From Parvibacter caecicola (GTDB lineage Bacteria > Actinomycetota > Coriobacteriia > Coriobacteriales > Eggerthellaceae), in contig NZ_QIBY01000002.1 of NCBI RefSeq assembly GCF_003725335.1, positions 62,001 through 126,000 on the forward strand: a stretch of DNA of 64,000 bases, written 5' to 3'. The position numbers and the translations under genes are program-made. This document shows positions 33,388-43,486 of this stretch, one piece after another (within the stretch, counting starts at the first letter, position 1; each line of letters begins with the position of its first letter). Below the pieces are notes generated by a model, which was not told the DNA's origin, did no database searches, and worked only from the letters and a program-made list of their open reading frames with translations.

Positions 33388-34494
33388 CTAGATGCGCTCG
33401 CACACCAAATCGCCCATCTTGACGGTGCCCACCACCTTGTCGGCAGGGGTGTCGGGGCCCTTGATGTCGCCGGTGCGCCAGCCTTCGTCCAGCACCGCGG
33501 TCACGGCGCGATGGATGTCATCGGCCGCCGCGCCCATGTCGAAGCTGTAGCGCAGCATCATTTCCACCGAAAGGATCTGCGCCAGCGGGTTGGCCACGCC
33601 CAAACCGGCAATGTCGGGGGCACTGCCGTGGCTGGGCTCGTAGAGGGCCACGCCGTCGCCCAGGCTGGCAGAGGCCAGCATGCCCAGCGAGCCGGTGATC
33701 TGGGCCGCCTCGTCGGAGAGGATGTCGCCGAACATGTTCTCGGTCACCACCACGTCGAAATCCGCTGGGCGGTTGATCAGCTGCATGGCGGTGTTGTCCA
33801 CCAGCAAATCCTCCAGCTCCACGTCCGGATACTCGGCATCGTGGATGGCGTGCACGATCTCGCGCCACAGGCGGCTGGTTTCCAGCACGTTGGCCTTGTC
33901 AACGCTGGTCACCTTGCCGCGGCGCTTGCGAGCCGCCTCGAAAGCCTGACGGGCAATGCGGTCGATTTCGTACTCGCGGTACTCCAGCGTGTCGTAGGCG
34001 CGCTGCCCGTTGGCGCCGTTCACGCCCGCCCCCTCTTCGTCGTAGAAGCGCTCGCGCATGCCGAAGTACAAACCGCCGGTCAGCTCGCGCACGATCATCA
34101 GGTCAACGCCGTCGATGATTTCCGGCTTCAACGTGGAAGCGCTGGCCAAGGCGTTGAAAATGGCCACCGGGCGCAGGTTGGTGTACAGCCCCAGCTCTTT
34201 GCGAATGCCCAGCAGCCCCTGCTCCGGCCGCGGCTGATTGGGATCGGTGGTGTCCCATTTCGGGCCGCCCACTGCCGCCAGCAGCACCGCGTCCGACGCC
34301 TTCGCCACATCCAGGGTTTCCTGGGGCAGCGCGGTGCCGGTTTCGTCGATGGCGATGCCGCCCAGCAGGGCCTCGGTGTAGTTGAAGGCCACGTCGTACT
34401 TGCGGCCGACCGCATCCAGCACCTTCACGCCTTCGGCGATGATCTCCGGCCCAATGCCGTCGCCCGGCAACAGGCAAATGTTGTAGGTTTTCAC
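33388..34494 (-). CDS. leuB: 3-isopropylmalate dehydrogenase
   Basis: Third step of leucine synthesis, NAD-dependent oxidative decarboxylation of 3-isopropylmalate. 368 residues. [20 protein letters not shown], the substrate arginines in [21 protein letters not shown] and [17 protein letters not shown], the [14 protein letters not shown] segment, and [19 protein letters not shown] and HGSAPDIAG are all intact. Start is GTG with GGAAAG upstream. It is the last gene of leuCDB, 22 bp after leuD. Confidence 0.96.
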   Translation of the reverse strand: MKTYNICLLPGDGIGPEIIAEGVKVLDAVGRKYDVAFNYTEALLGGIAIDETGTALPQETLDVAKASDAVLLAAVGGPKWDTTDPNQPRPEQGLLGIRKELGLYTNLRPVAIFNALASASTLKPEIIDGVDLMIVRELTGGLYFGMRERFYDEEGAGVNGANGQRAYDTLEYREYEIDRIARQAFEAARKRRGKVTSVDKANVLETSRLWREIVHAIHDAEYPDVELEDLLVDNTAMQLINRPADFDVVVTENMFGDILSDEAAQITGSLGMLASASLGDGVALYEPSHGSAPDIAGLGVANPLAQILSVEMMLRYSFDMGAAADDIHRAVTAVLDEGWRTGDIKGPDTPADKVVGTVKMGDLVCERI

Positions 34495-34516
34495 AACCGC
34501 TTCCTTTCCCGTAAAA

Positions 34517-35014
34517 CTACTGTTGGCCCAACTTGTTCTTCCAGCGGTTCACCAGGCCGCCCGCCTCGATGATCTCGGCGATGAAGGGCGGGAACGGCTG
34601 CGCCGTGAAAGTTTGGCCGGTGGTCTCGTCCACGATGGTGCCGGTTTCGGTGTCCACGCTCACCACGTCCCCTTGGCCGATGGCGTCCACCGCGGCCGGG
34701 CACTCCATGATAGCAAGGCCGGTGTTGATGGCGTTGCGGTAGAAGATGCGGGCGAAGCTCTTGGCGATCACCACGTCCACGCCGGCCGCCTTGATGGCGA
34801 TGGGGGCGTGTTCGCGGGAGGATCCGCAGCCGAAGTTCTCCTCGGCCACCAGAATGTCGCCAGGCTGCACCTTCTCCACAAACTGGGTGTCCAAATCCTC
34901 CAGGCAGTGTTTCGCCAGCTCGGCGGGGTCGGAGGTGGTCAGGTAGCGGGCCGGAATGATTACGTCGGTGTCGATGTCGCGCCCGTAGCGGTGGGCGCTG
35001 CCTTTGAATTGCAT
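34517..35014 (-). CDS. leuD: 3-isopropylmalate dehydratase small subunit
   Basis: 165 residues, swivelling subunit that completes the isopropylmalate isomerase with Leu[31 protein letters not shown] and [14 protein letters not shown] are the defining stretches. The ~165-aa length and [10 protein letters not shown] loop are those of the short archaeal/Gram-positive LeuD2 type, matching the ~420-aa LeuC. It is 27 bp after leuC, with AAAGGACT before the ATG. Confidence 0.95.
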   Translation of the reverse strand: MQFKGSAHRYGRDIDTDVIIPARYLTTSDPAELAKHCLEDLDTQFVEKVQPGDILVAEENFGCGSSREHAPIAIKAAGVDVVIAKSFARIFYRNAINTGLAIMECPAAVDAIGQGDVVSVDTETGTIVDETTGQTFTAQPFPPFIAEIIEAGGLVNRWKNKLGQQ

Positions 35015-35041
35015 GACAGTCCTTTCAGGGTACGGGCGAAT

Positions 35042-36307
<1,266 letters not shown>

Positions 36308-36582
36308 GGGCTCTCCTTACGTGGGAATTTCTAAAACTGCGCCATTTTAGCACTGGAATTCCCCGCTCGCGGCCCACTTTGCCTCAAGGGTGAAAAGACT
36401 TCGCGAAAGCCGCCGGCCGTATCGTCAGGCCCCCAACGCACCTTGCCAGCGGCCACCGCTCCAACACCACCCCGTTGCCGAATTGGCGCGATTCTTTTCG
36501 TTCGGTTGCGTTTCCGAAAAGAGCCCCGCCGACGGTGTTTTTAACGGTATGCTTGGCGGCAAAGAAAAGCGAAAGGACGCAT

Positions 36583-37533
36583 ATGGGCACTTTCAATCCC
36601 GGGCGCTACGCCGCCATCGACATCGGAACCGTCACCTGCCGAATGCTGGTGGCAGATGTGGACAGCGAGGGACGCATAACCCAGCTGGCCAAGGAGTACG
36701 CCATTTGCAATCTGGGTGAAGACGTGGATGCCACCGGGCGCCTGAAGCCGGAGGCGATGGACCGGGTATGCGCCGCACTCGACCGCTACCAGGCGGTTTT
36801 GCGGAACCTGGAGGCGGAAGGCGCCCCCATCACCGTTACCACAATGGCCACTTCCGCCGCCCGAGACGCCGAAAACGGCGCCGTGTTCCAAGAGCGCTTG
36901 GCACTGCGCGGGCTGCCGCTTTCCATCATTCCCGGCACCGAAGAGGCGGCGCTGTCTTTCCTGGGGGCCGCCAGCGATTTCCCCGGCCAGGCCATTTTGG
37001 TGGCCGACATCGGCGGCGGATCCACCGAAATCGCCTATGGCGCCGCCGGGCAAAACCCCTCCATCCTGCACTCCTTCAACATCGGCTGCCGCCGTGTTAC
37101 CGAGCGGTTCTTCCACAGCGACCCACCCTCCCCTGCCGAAATAGAGGCGGCGCGTCAATGGATTCGCGAAACCTGGGGGCCCTACTTCGACGGCTGGCTG
37201 GCCGAGGGCATGGCGTTCGACCAGCTGATATGCGTGGCCGGCACCGCCACCACGGCCGTTTCAGTGCGCGACGAGATGGCGGTGTACAACTCCGAGAAGG
37301 TGCACCTCTCCCCCGTTACCGGCGACGAGCTGGGAGCGGTGTTCCGCAAGCTGGACGTGCCTTTGGCCCAACGGCGCGAAGTGGTGGGGCTCGACCCGGG
37401 CCGCGCGCCGGTCATCGTGGCGGGCATGGTCATTCTGCAGGAACTGCTGCGCGCCGCCCAAACCTGGCACTTCACGGCCAGCGAATCCGACATCCTGAAG
37501 GGCATCATCCTGCACACCGCCCGCACCGCATAA
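36583..37533 (+). CDS. Ppx/GppA-type exopolyphosphatase or pppGpp phosphohydrolase
   Basis: 316 residues of the sugar-kinase/Hsp70 superfamily fold of Ppx/GppA. Motifs are AAIDIGTVTCRMLVAD (phosphate 1), TTMATSAARDAENG, IPGTEEAALSFLGAASD (catalytic Glu region), LVADIGGGSTEIAYG (phosphate 2), and VAGTATTAVSVRDEM. It is the short single-domain form without the HD-like C-terminal part of E. coli Ppx. It hydrolyses polyphosphate or pppGpp; which one cannot be told. GAAAGGAC precedes this ATG; upstream in-frame codons are not used. It is divergent from leuC. Confidence 0.88.
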   Translation: MGTFNPGRYAAIDIGTVTCRMLVADVDSEGRITQLAKEYAICNLGEDVDATGRLKPEAMDRVCAALDRYQAVLRNLEAEGAPITVTTMATSAARDAENGAVFQERLALRGLPLSIIPGTEEAALSFLGAASDFPGQAILVADIGGGSTEIAYGAAGQNPSILHSFNIGCRRVTERFFHSDPPSPAEIEAARQWIRETWGPYFDGWLAEGMAFDQLICVAGTATTAVSVRDEMAVYNSEKVHLSPVTGDELGAVFRKLDVPLAQRREVVGLDPGRAPVIVAGMVILQELLRAAQTWHFTASESDILKGIILHTARTA

Positions 37534-37613
37534 CAAAAGGCGGAGCCGCCGCACCCGCGACAGCCCCGCCTCCTTCAAGCTCTTGACCTGCGCAGACGCA
37601 GAGCAAGTTCCCT

Positions 37614-37805
37614 TTAATCCACCGGCGTGACGATTGGCCTCCCCTCGGCATCCACCAAAACCGTAAGACCGCAACCACTAGTCAAAGACGACGAGGCCAG
37701 CAGGTAATTCACCCCCGTCTTGCGATCCACGATAACCTGCCGCACGTTCACGGAACCCTGAGAGCTGACCAAATCGAAGCGCTCTCCTTGCTGTGTGAGT
37801 CTCAT
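37614..37805 (-). CDS. DUF6440-like small protein
   Basis: 63 residues. The pattern RFDLVSSQGSVNVRQVIVDR, TGVNYLL, CGLTVLVDAEGRPI resembles DUF6440, a small beta-rich family of unknown role. GAAAGGAA precedes the ATG. It lies 76 bp after the membrane HTH regulator on the same strand and is probably co-transcribed. No function can be given. Confidence 0.68.
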   Translation of the reverse strand: MRLTQQGERFDLVSSQGSVNVRQVIVDRKTGVNYLLASSSLTSGCGLTVLVDAEGRPIVTPVD

Positions 37806-37881
37806 GGTAATTCCTTTCTTCCTGAAAATATCGACCGCCGTACGCGGCGCCGGCCCTACGTTCTCAAAAGCTGCACGGGTT

Positions 37882-38508
37882 TCACTGCCCCAGCAGAGTG
37901 CTCGCAACGTGGCACGCCGCATAGGCGGCCGCGAAGCCAACCGCCATTCCTGCCGCTGTTTTCAAAGCCACGGCCAGGCGCGGATGGGCGCGAGTAAACG
38001 AGGCACCGCGGCGCGGCGGCTCTTCCCCCCGGGAGTAGGCCAAGATGTCGCGGTAGGTGACCAAATCGTTTTCGCGCTTCATGCGCTCTACGCGGCCCAT
38101 CAGCGCCATCCCGCCGCCCCACAGCAGCAGCAACACCGTGAAGCCCAGCACGCCGCCCTCTGAAAGAGCAGGCACAACGGAGGATTGGGCCGTAGGAGCG
38201 ACCAACCCCACGGCCAGCGCCACAAGTCCCGCCCCGGTCATGCCCCAGGCGATGGCGGCCAAGCGCGACATCTTCTTCCAACCGTCTTCTACCTTTTCTC
38301 CCATCTTCACGAGGTCCCCTTTCACAAGGGCGTCCATCGACGTGCCGAACTGCTCACTCAGAAGCAGCAGACTGTGTAGATCGGGATACGTGCGATTCGT
38401 CTCCCAGTTTGAGATGGTCTGCCGCGTCACAAAGATGCGGGCCGCTAACTCTTCCTGGGAGATGCCCAGTTGCTCGCGGTGGCCTTTCAGCCGATTTCCG
38501 ATTTCCAC
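37882..38508 (-). CDS. XRE-family HTH regulator with membrane helices
   Basis: 208 residues. An N-terminal Cro/CI helix-turn-helix (GNRLKGHREQLGISQEELAARIFVTRQTISNWETNRTYPDLHSLLLLSEQFG) is followed by a short linker, two close hydrophobic helices (AAIAWGMTGAGLVALAVGLVA; GFTVLLLLWGGGMAL), a charged segment and a last helix (TAAGMAVGFAAAYAACHVAS). This is the membrane-attached XRE type found beside bacteriocin or stress genes. I choose GTG with AAAGG eight bases upstream; an ATG 22 codons earlier gives an unlikely N-terminus. The target is probably its own unit. Confidence 0.82.
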   Translation of the reverse strand: MEIGNRLKGHREQLGISQEELAARIFVTRQTISNWETNRTYPDLHSLLLLSEQFGTSMDALVKGDLVKMGEKVEDGWKKMSRLAAIAWGMTGAGLVALAVGLVAPTAQSSVVPALSEGGVLGFTVLLLLWGGGMALMGRVERMKRENDLVTYRDILAYSRGEEPPRRGASFTRAHPRLAVALKTAAGMAVGFAAAYAACHVASTLLGQ

Positions 38509-39111
38509 CCGTCCAACCTTTCGTGACCAGGATTGCCTATCGGAGAAGAAAGTACCATCAAAAGGCTTTGGCACCCAGCCCCAATTCCGTCCAGAGCGAT
38601 GCCAAAAGTGTTTGACACCTCAGGTACAAAGCCCTTCTTGAGAAGGCAGCGTTAAGGAAGTTGGCCCCCAGGACCCAGAGCTGCCCAATGGCAACATGAA
38701 GAAAAACAAGCGCGAGCAAACTTAGCAGTTTCTACGGGACGCACCGAAACTTCGAAAAATGGGCTGAGATGTGTGGCGCCTGTGAGCACAATTGGCTAGT
38801 AGAAAGAGCGTAACGATTCACAAAACTCTCATATGGATTTGAAGGTTTTCGGAGAGCCTAAAGCCCTTTTTCGTCACCTTTGTAGAGTTTTTCAAGCGAT
38901 GACGCAACATCTTGGAAACGGGATTACTCGGGCGCCTCCTAGCAACATCAGGCCATCTAACAACCACAACACATCTTTCCTGCAGTCCGGCAACAACACA
39001 AAAATGACCCATTGACTCTCAAATTGTTTGGCAGAGCACAATGCAGTTGCGCCCGACGGGGAACCGCGGCCCCACGGGGTTATAGGTCAATCCACGAAAG
39101 GAACTAAGGAG
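38509..39111. other. 603-bp gene-free, AT-richer region upstream of the CaiB/Fix operon
   Basis: No reading frame of coding character is seen, and base composition is clearly more AT-rich than the flanks. It separates the divergent HTH unit from the large accessory operon and should contain the promoter and regulator sites for the operon. The composition shift is compatible with an acquired block. A candidate promoter is listed separately. Confidence 0.6.
39012..39042 (+). promoter_or_regulatory. possible promoter of the CoA-transferase/Fix operon
   Basis: TTGACT (39012-39017) and CACAAT (39037-39042) with 19 bases between. The wide spacing is the length MerR-type activators correct by DNA distortion, and a MerR gene ends this cluster; the link is inference. 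Confidence 0.4.
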
Positions 39112-40338
39112 ATGTGGAAGAATAAAAACAAACCCGACTTCGGTCTCCTGTCCGACCTCAAGGTGGTGAGCGCGTCGTCTTCGCTAGCGGGTCCGTTCAT
39201 CGCCACCATTTTCGGCGAGTACGGTGCCGATGTGGTCTGGGTGGAGAACGCCGACATGCCGGACTTTACCCGAGGCACCCCCAACTGGCAGTGTGAAGGC
39301 GAACGACGCAACTGCCGCAACATCGCATTGAAGCTCAGGCATCCCATGGGCCGCGAGGCACTGCTTAGGCTCATCGAAGATGCTGACATCTTCATCGAGT
39401 CTTCCAAGGGCGGTCAATTCGACAAACTGGACATGTCCGATGAAGTGCTTTGGGAGCGCAATCCCAAATTGGTTATCGGTCACGTATCCGGATTCGGCCA
39501 AACGGGCATCCCCGACTATGTGAAGCGTCCTTCTTTCGATGCCATCGGCCAAGCTTTCTCTGGCTACATGAACGAAAACCGCAACCCGATGACACCGCCT
39601 TATGCGGTAGGACAGTTCGCAAGCGACTACACTACCGCCCTCTACACTGCCATCGCGCTTTTGGCCGCCTGGCACCATGCTCGCGAGACCGGCGAAGGCG
39701 AAAGCATCGATGCAACCCAATACGAGTACATGATGCGCACGAGCATCTACGGCATCGACTGGTTCACCAACCACCGCACCTTCCCCACTGCTGGCGAGCA
39801 GAACGTCAACGCAGGGTGGGGCACCTACGAGTGCAAAGATGGCTATATCTTCTGCTGCTTTAACGGCTCGGGCGTCATGAAGCGCGGCAACGAGCTGCTA
39901 GGGCTGCCTTACGGTGATGACGTGTTCCCCGAAGGCTCGGCCACCTGGAGCATCGAGAAGCCCTGCGGCCAAATTTTCCTCAAAGCCCTTGAAGAGTGGC
40001 TGGCGGACCGCACCGTGGAAGAGGCAGAGCAGATCATGCTCGAGCACAACATCCCCGTATCCCGGATTAATACTTGGGCCGATGTGGAGGCAGACCCCCA
40101 CGTGCAGGCTCGCGAAGACATTGTGGAGTGGGAATCTGTAAAGGGGACAAAGATTCGCGCAGTAGCTCCACTGCCCAAGATGAAGAACAACCCTGGCAAG
40201 GTGTGGGCTCCGTGCCCGGCATTCGGCCAGCATAACGAAGAAATCTTGGACGAACTCGGCTTTACTCCCGAAGAGATTGCCACGATGTACGAAGAGGGGG
40301 CCATTCGCAACGACCCCGATCTGACACTCTCTCGGTAA
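39112..40338 (+). CDS. CaiB/BaiF-type class III CoA-transferase
   Basis: 408 residues. Class III CoA-transferases move CoA between carboxylates through a mixed anhydride on an Asp. SLAGPFIATIFGEYGADVVWVE, NCRNIALKLRHPMGREALLRLI, DIFIESSKGGQFDKL, HVSGFGQTG and RPSFDAIGQAFSGYM are family features. The likely catalytic Asp is Asp172 in VGQFASDYTTALY, close to the CaiB Asp169 position. AAAGGA is 12 bases upstream of the chosen ATG. It opens a unit with MFS carrier, CoA ligase, acyl-CoA dehydrogenase and FixABCX. Similar to CaiB in layout, but the substrate need not be carnitine. Confidence 0.9.
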   Translation: MWKNKNKPDFGLLSDLKVVSASSSLAGPFIATIFGEYGADVVWVENADMPDFTRGTPNWQCEGERRNCRNIALKLRHPMGREALLRLIEDADIFIESSKGGQFDKLDMSDEVLWERNPKLVIGHVSGFGQTGIPDYVKRPSFDAIGQAFSGYMNENRNPMTPPYAVGQFASDYTTALYTAIALLAAWHHARETGEGESIDATQYEYMMRTSIYGIDWFTNHRTFPTAGEQNVNAGWGTYECKDGYIFCCFNGSGVMKRGNELLGLPYGDDVFPEGSATWSIEKPCGQIFLKALEEWLADRTVEEAEQIMLEHNIPVSRINTWADVEADPHVQAREDIVEWESVKGTKIRAVAPLPKMKNNPGKVWAPCPAFGQHNEEILDELGFTPEEIATMYEEGAIRNDPDLTLSR

Positions 40339-40376
40339 AGTTTTCCGTAAAGCCTCCATGCGAAAAGAGGAGAGAA

Positions 40377-41678
40377 ATGACTACTGAAGCAACCGGTAAG
40401 TCGCAAGGCATCTACTATGGCTGGTTCGTGTACGCCGCCGTCTGCGTCTGCATGTTCTTGGCCTGCGCCTTTACCTTCAACACTGCAAGCATCTACTACG
40501 AATCAGTGGCCACTGCTTTCGATGTGGGCCGCGCCAACGTTGGTTTTTACATGACGCTCGTTTACGCCACTGCCTGCGTTGCCAACCTTTTCTGGGCAGG
40601 CCCGTTACTCCAGAAGCTTGATCTGCGCATCATCTTGTCCGTTGCCTGCGGTTTGGTGGGCGTGGCATTGCTCATTATGTCCAATGCCCAGTCCATCGAA
40701 TGGTTCTACGTGGCAGGCGTGCTGATGGGCCTTGGCAACGCGTGGCTGCTCTGGCTTATCGTGCCTGTTGTGGTGGGCCGCTGGTTCAAGAAACGCAATG
40801 GCCTGCTCATTGGCGTAGGCATGGCCTGCACTTCCATTTCCGGAACCCTGCTGGCTCCGGTGTTCTCCGGCATCATCCAAAGCTCCGGATGGCGTTCTGC
40901 CTACCTTTACCAGGCAATCCTAGTGCTGGTTATCTGCCTGCCGCTGGCCATCTTCGTGGTGCGCAGCCGTCCTGAGGACAAGGGCTTGAAGCCGCTGGGC
41001 TGGGAAGAGGCAGAAGCAACTACGGCAACATCCGCCAAGGAGCAACCGACTCAGCAGGAGGGCATCACCCTGAAGCAAGCCTTCAAGAAGCCTTCCACTT
41101 TCATCCTTTGCTGCGTCTTTGCAGGACTGGCCAATATTGGCCTGACCATGAACTACTTCTTCCCCTCCTTTACCACATCCATTGGCTACGATGCCGCAAC
41201 TGGCGCTCTCATCGCCTCGACCATCATGCTCTCGTCTCTGTTCGGCAAGCTTATCTTGGGGTTCCTGAACGACTACTCCATCGTGCTTTCCAATATCGTG
41301 GGCATCGTGCCTATGATCATCGGCCTCGCCTGCATGATGCTCTTCGGTGCCGATAACGTAGCGTGGCTTTACTTTGGAGCGGTATGCTTCGGCATCTTCT
41401 TCGCAGTACAGCCCACCAACGTGCCTCAAGTGGCCCGCAAACTGTTCGGCAATATTTCCTACGACCGTATCTTCACCTACGTCGCCGTGGTTATGCCGCT
41501 GGCAGCTGCCGTTGGCTCCACCTTCTGGGGCTGGATCTACGACATCACCGGTTCGTACAGCGGCGCATTCATCATCGACATGGTGATCGGCGCGCTGGCG
41601 CTGGTAGTGCTGCTGGCTTCGCTGCAAACCCGCAAGGGCCTGTGGGCATGGGCCGAGAAGCATCCGGAGGTCAAGTAG
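40377..41678 (+). CDS. MFS transporter, oxalate/formate antiporter-like
   Basis: 433 residues with 12 predicted helices in two halves and a central charged loop (SRPEDKGLKPLGWEEAEATT). GRWFKKRNGLLIGVGMACTSISGTLLAPV is the MFS motif between helices 4 and 5 seen in the OFA (oxalate:formate antiporter) and monocarboxylate families. Position right after the CoA-transferase suggests it carries the acid substrate in, or exchanges it for the product. GAGGAGAG precedes the ATG. Substrate unknown. Confidence 0.88.
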   Translation: MTTEATGKSQGIYYGWFVYAAVCVCMFLACAFTFNTASIYYESVATAFDVGRANVGFYMTLVYATACVANLFWAGPLLQKLDLRIILSVACGLVGVALLIMSNAQSIEWFYVAGVLMGLGNAWLLWLIVPVVVGRWFKKRNGLLIGVGMACTSISGTLLAPVFSGIIQSSGWRSAYLYQAILVLVICLPLAIFVVRSRPEDKGLKPLGWEEAEATTATSAKEQPTQQEGITLKQAFKKPSTFILCCVFAGLANIGLTMNYFFPSFTTSIGYDAATGALIASTIMLSSLFGKLILGFLNDYSIVLSNIVGIVPMIIGLACMMLFGADNVAWLYFGAVCFGIFFAVQPTNVPQVARKLFGNISYDRIFTYVAVVMPLAAAVGSTFWGWIYDITGSYSGAFIIDMVIGALALVVLLASLQTRKGLWAWAEKHPEVK

Positions 41679-41745
41679 GCCAAAGGCAGCTCCAAGCAGC
41701 TAGATTGCTGTTACGCGACCAACTATGCGAGGAAGGGAGGCTGTG

Positions 41746-43431
41746 ATGTTTAACGACCGGGATGGCAAATCCTTTGAAGCGGCTCTTGCACACCTGCGTC
41801 CTTTGTGGGCGAAGGCGGCCGATGAAGGCGTGCCCGGTACCATCGCACTGCCCTCTGTAACCTTGAAAGACTGTATTTTAGCCACAACCGCGCGGCGTCA
41901 AAACGACGTGCACATTTACGATGAAGACCGCACGTTCACCTTCGCCCAAAGCAATGCCATAGCCTGCCGCCTCGCCAACGCCCTGGCGGCCCATGGTGTA
42001 GAGCATGGACGGACGGTCTTCATCATGCTGGGCGATATTCCCGAGCTGATTTGGGGATATATGGCCTGCTACAAGCTTGGCGCAGTGGCAGTGGGCATCA
42101 ACCCCCGCTCTACGGCTGCCGAAATTGCCCGGCTCGTCCAAGATTGCAACCCCGCAGCCTTTGTTTTTCCCATCTGCTGCGGCGCCAAAGTGCAAGACGC
42201 GCTTGGGAATCGTTGCGACGCGATGCCGCTCGTGGCGGTCGACGATACAACGGGCACCCACGAAGACGCGTCGGCACCGCTGGCAGCGGCAATCCCCTTC
42301 CCCCGTTTCCTAGAGGAGGGAACGGCCGATGAGCCCCACGCAAACGTGACTCCCGACGATGTGGCGGTTATCATCCACACCGGCGGCACCACCGGCATTC
42401 CGAAAGGATGCCCCCTCACCCATGCGAACCTGCTTTGGGCCCAGTACTTCTTCTATGCCGATCTGCGGCCACGGCTTCAGGGCGAGCGCGAGATGATCAG
42501 CCTGCTCACAAGCCCCATGGTGCATGCCTACGGACTGAACTTCGGAGTGAACTGGGGCGTGGTGATCGGTGGCGCAGTGGTGCTGACCCGGCATCTGGAT
42601 AGCACCTACCTGGCCCAGCTCATCGAGACCCGGCGCCCCACTGTTTGGGGCGCCGTCCCTCGCCTTCTGCGGGAGATGGTGGCCAGCGGCGCGGGCGAGC
42701 GCTTCGACCTCGCCTCCCTTGCGGTGGTAGTGGTGAGCTGCACGGTGACGGCACCGGACATCGCCCGGCGCTTCGCGGCCGTCTGCCCCGCCGCCATCGT
42801 CGAGGACTACGGCATGAGCGAGACCGCCGGCCCCGTAACCCTCACCCCCGTGCTCAAAGGAGCGCCCGAGGGCACCGTGGGCATCCCGGTGGCGAACACC
42901 GACATACTGGTCGTGGACGAAGAAACGGGCACCGTGCCTATGGCTGCCTCCCAGACGGGCGAAGTTATATTCCGCGGCCCCCAGATAATCGGCGCCTACC
43001 TGCACGGAACCCCCGAAACCCAGGCAACCTTCCGCGAAGGCTGGCTCTACAGCGGCGATATCGGATCGTTTGACGACCAAGGGTACCTGACCATAGCCGG
43101 ACGCATCAAAGACATGATCAATGTAAACGGTTTCTCGGTATTCCCGCGGGAAATAGACGAAACGGCCACACTCCACCCGAAGATCGCCGATGCCTGCACC
43201 ATTGGCGTGGCCGATGAGGCGGCTGGCGAGCGCCCCAAGACGTTTGCCGTACTGAAACCCGGCGAGACGATGGAGCCCCAAGAGCTTATCGACTACTGCC
43301 ACGAATACCTTATTGCCTATAAATGCCCGAAGTACGTGGAATTCATAGGCGCTATCCCCCATACCGCCATGGGCAAGCCGGACAAGCTGGCGCTGCAGGC
43401 CTATGAGCAGCACGGGAAATCATTTGAGTAA
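41746..43431 (+). CDS. ATP-dependent acyl-CoA ligase (CaiC-like, ANL superfamily)
   Basis: 561 residues, adenylate-forming enzyme that activates a carboxylate to its CoA thioester. Motifs are HTGGTTGIPKGCPLTHANL (P-loop), DYGMSETAGPVTLT, YSGDIGSFDDQGYLTIAGRIKDMI (hinge Asp and adenylate loop) and IPHTAMGKPDKLAL with the conserved C-terminal Lys. Chosen ATG has GGGAGG six bases upstream; an ATG seven codons earlier overlaps that site. With the CoA-transferase it gives two ways of loading CoA: priming by ATP and cheap recycling by exchange. Confidence 0.92.
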   Translation: MFNDRDGKSFEAALAHLRPLWAKAADEGVPGTIALPSVTLKDCILATTARRQNDVHIYDEDRTFTFAQSNAIACRLANALAAHGVEHGRTVFIMLGDIPELIWGYMACYKLGAVAVGINPRSTAAEIARLVQDCNPAAFVFPICCGAKVQDALGNRCDAMPLVAVDDTTGTHEDASAPLAAAIPFPRFLEEGTADEPHANVTPDDVAVIIHTGGTTGIPKGCPLTHANLLWAQYFFYADLRPRLQGEREMISLLTSPMVHAYGLNFGVNWGVVIGGAVVLTRHLDSTYLAQLIETRRPTVWGAVPRLLREMVASGAGERFDLASLAVVVVSCTVTAPDIARRFAAVCPAAIVEDYGMSETAGPVTLTPVLKGAPEGTVGIPVANTDILVVDEETGTVPMAASQTGEVIFRGPQIIGAYLHGTPETQATFREGWLYSGDIGSFDDQGYLTIAGRIKDMINVNGFSVFPREIDETATLHPKIADACTIGVADEAAGERPKTFAVLKPGETMEPQELIDYCHEYLIAYKCPKYVEFIGAIPHTAMGKPDKLALQAYEQHGKSFE

Positions 43432-43486
43432 GCAACACCGACAAGGATTGTAAAACGGGCGCCCAAACGCCCCCAAAGAGAAAGAG

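Noticed and set aside
36475-36582. N-terminal extension of the Ppx/GppA-like gene
   Set aside because: The extra codons lack family similarity, while a Shine-Dalgarno sits before the internal ATG that begins the phosphate-1 region.
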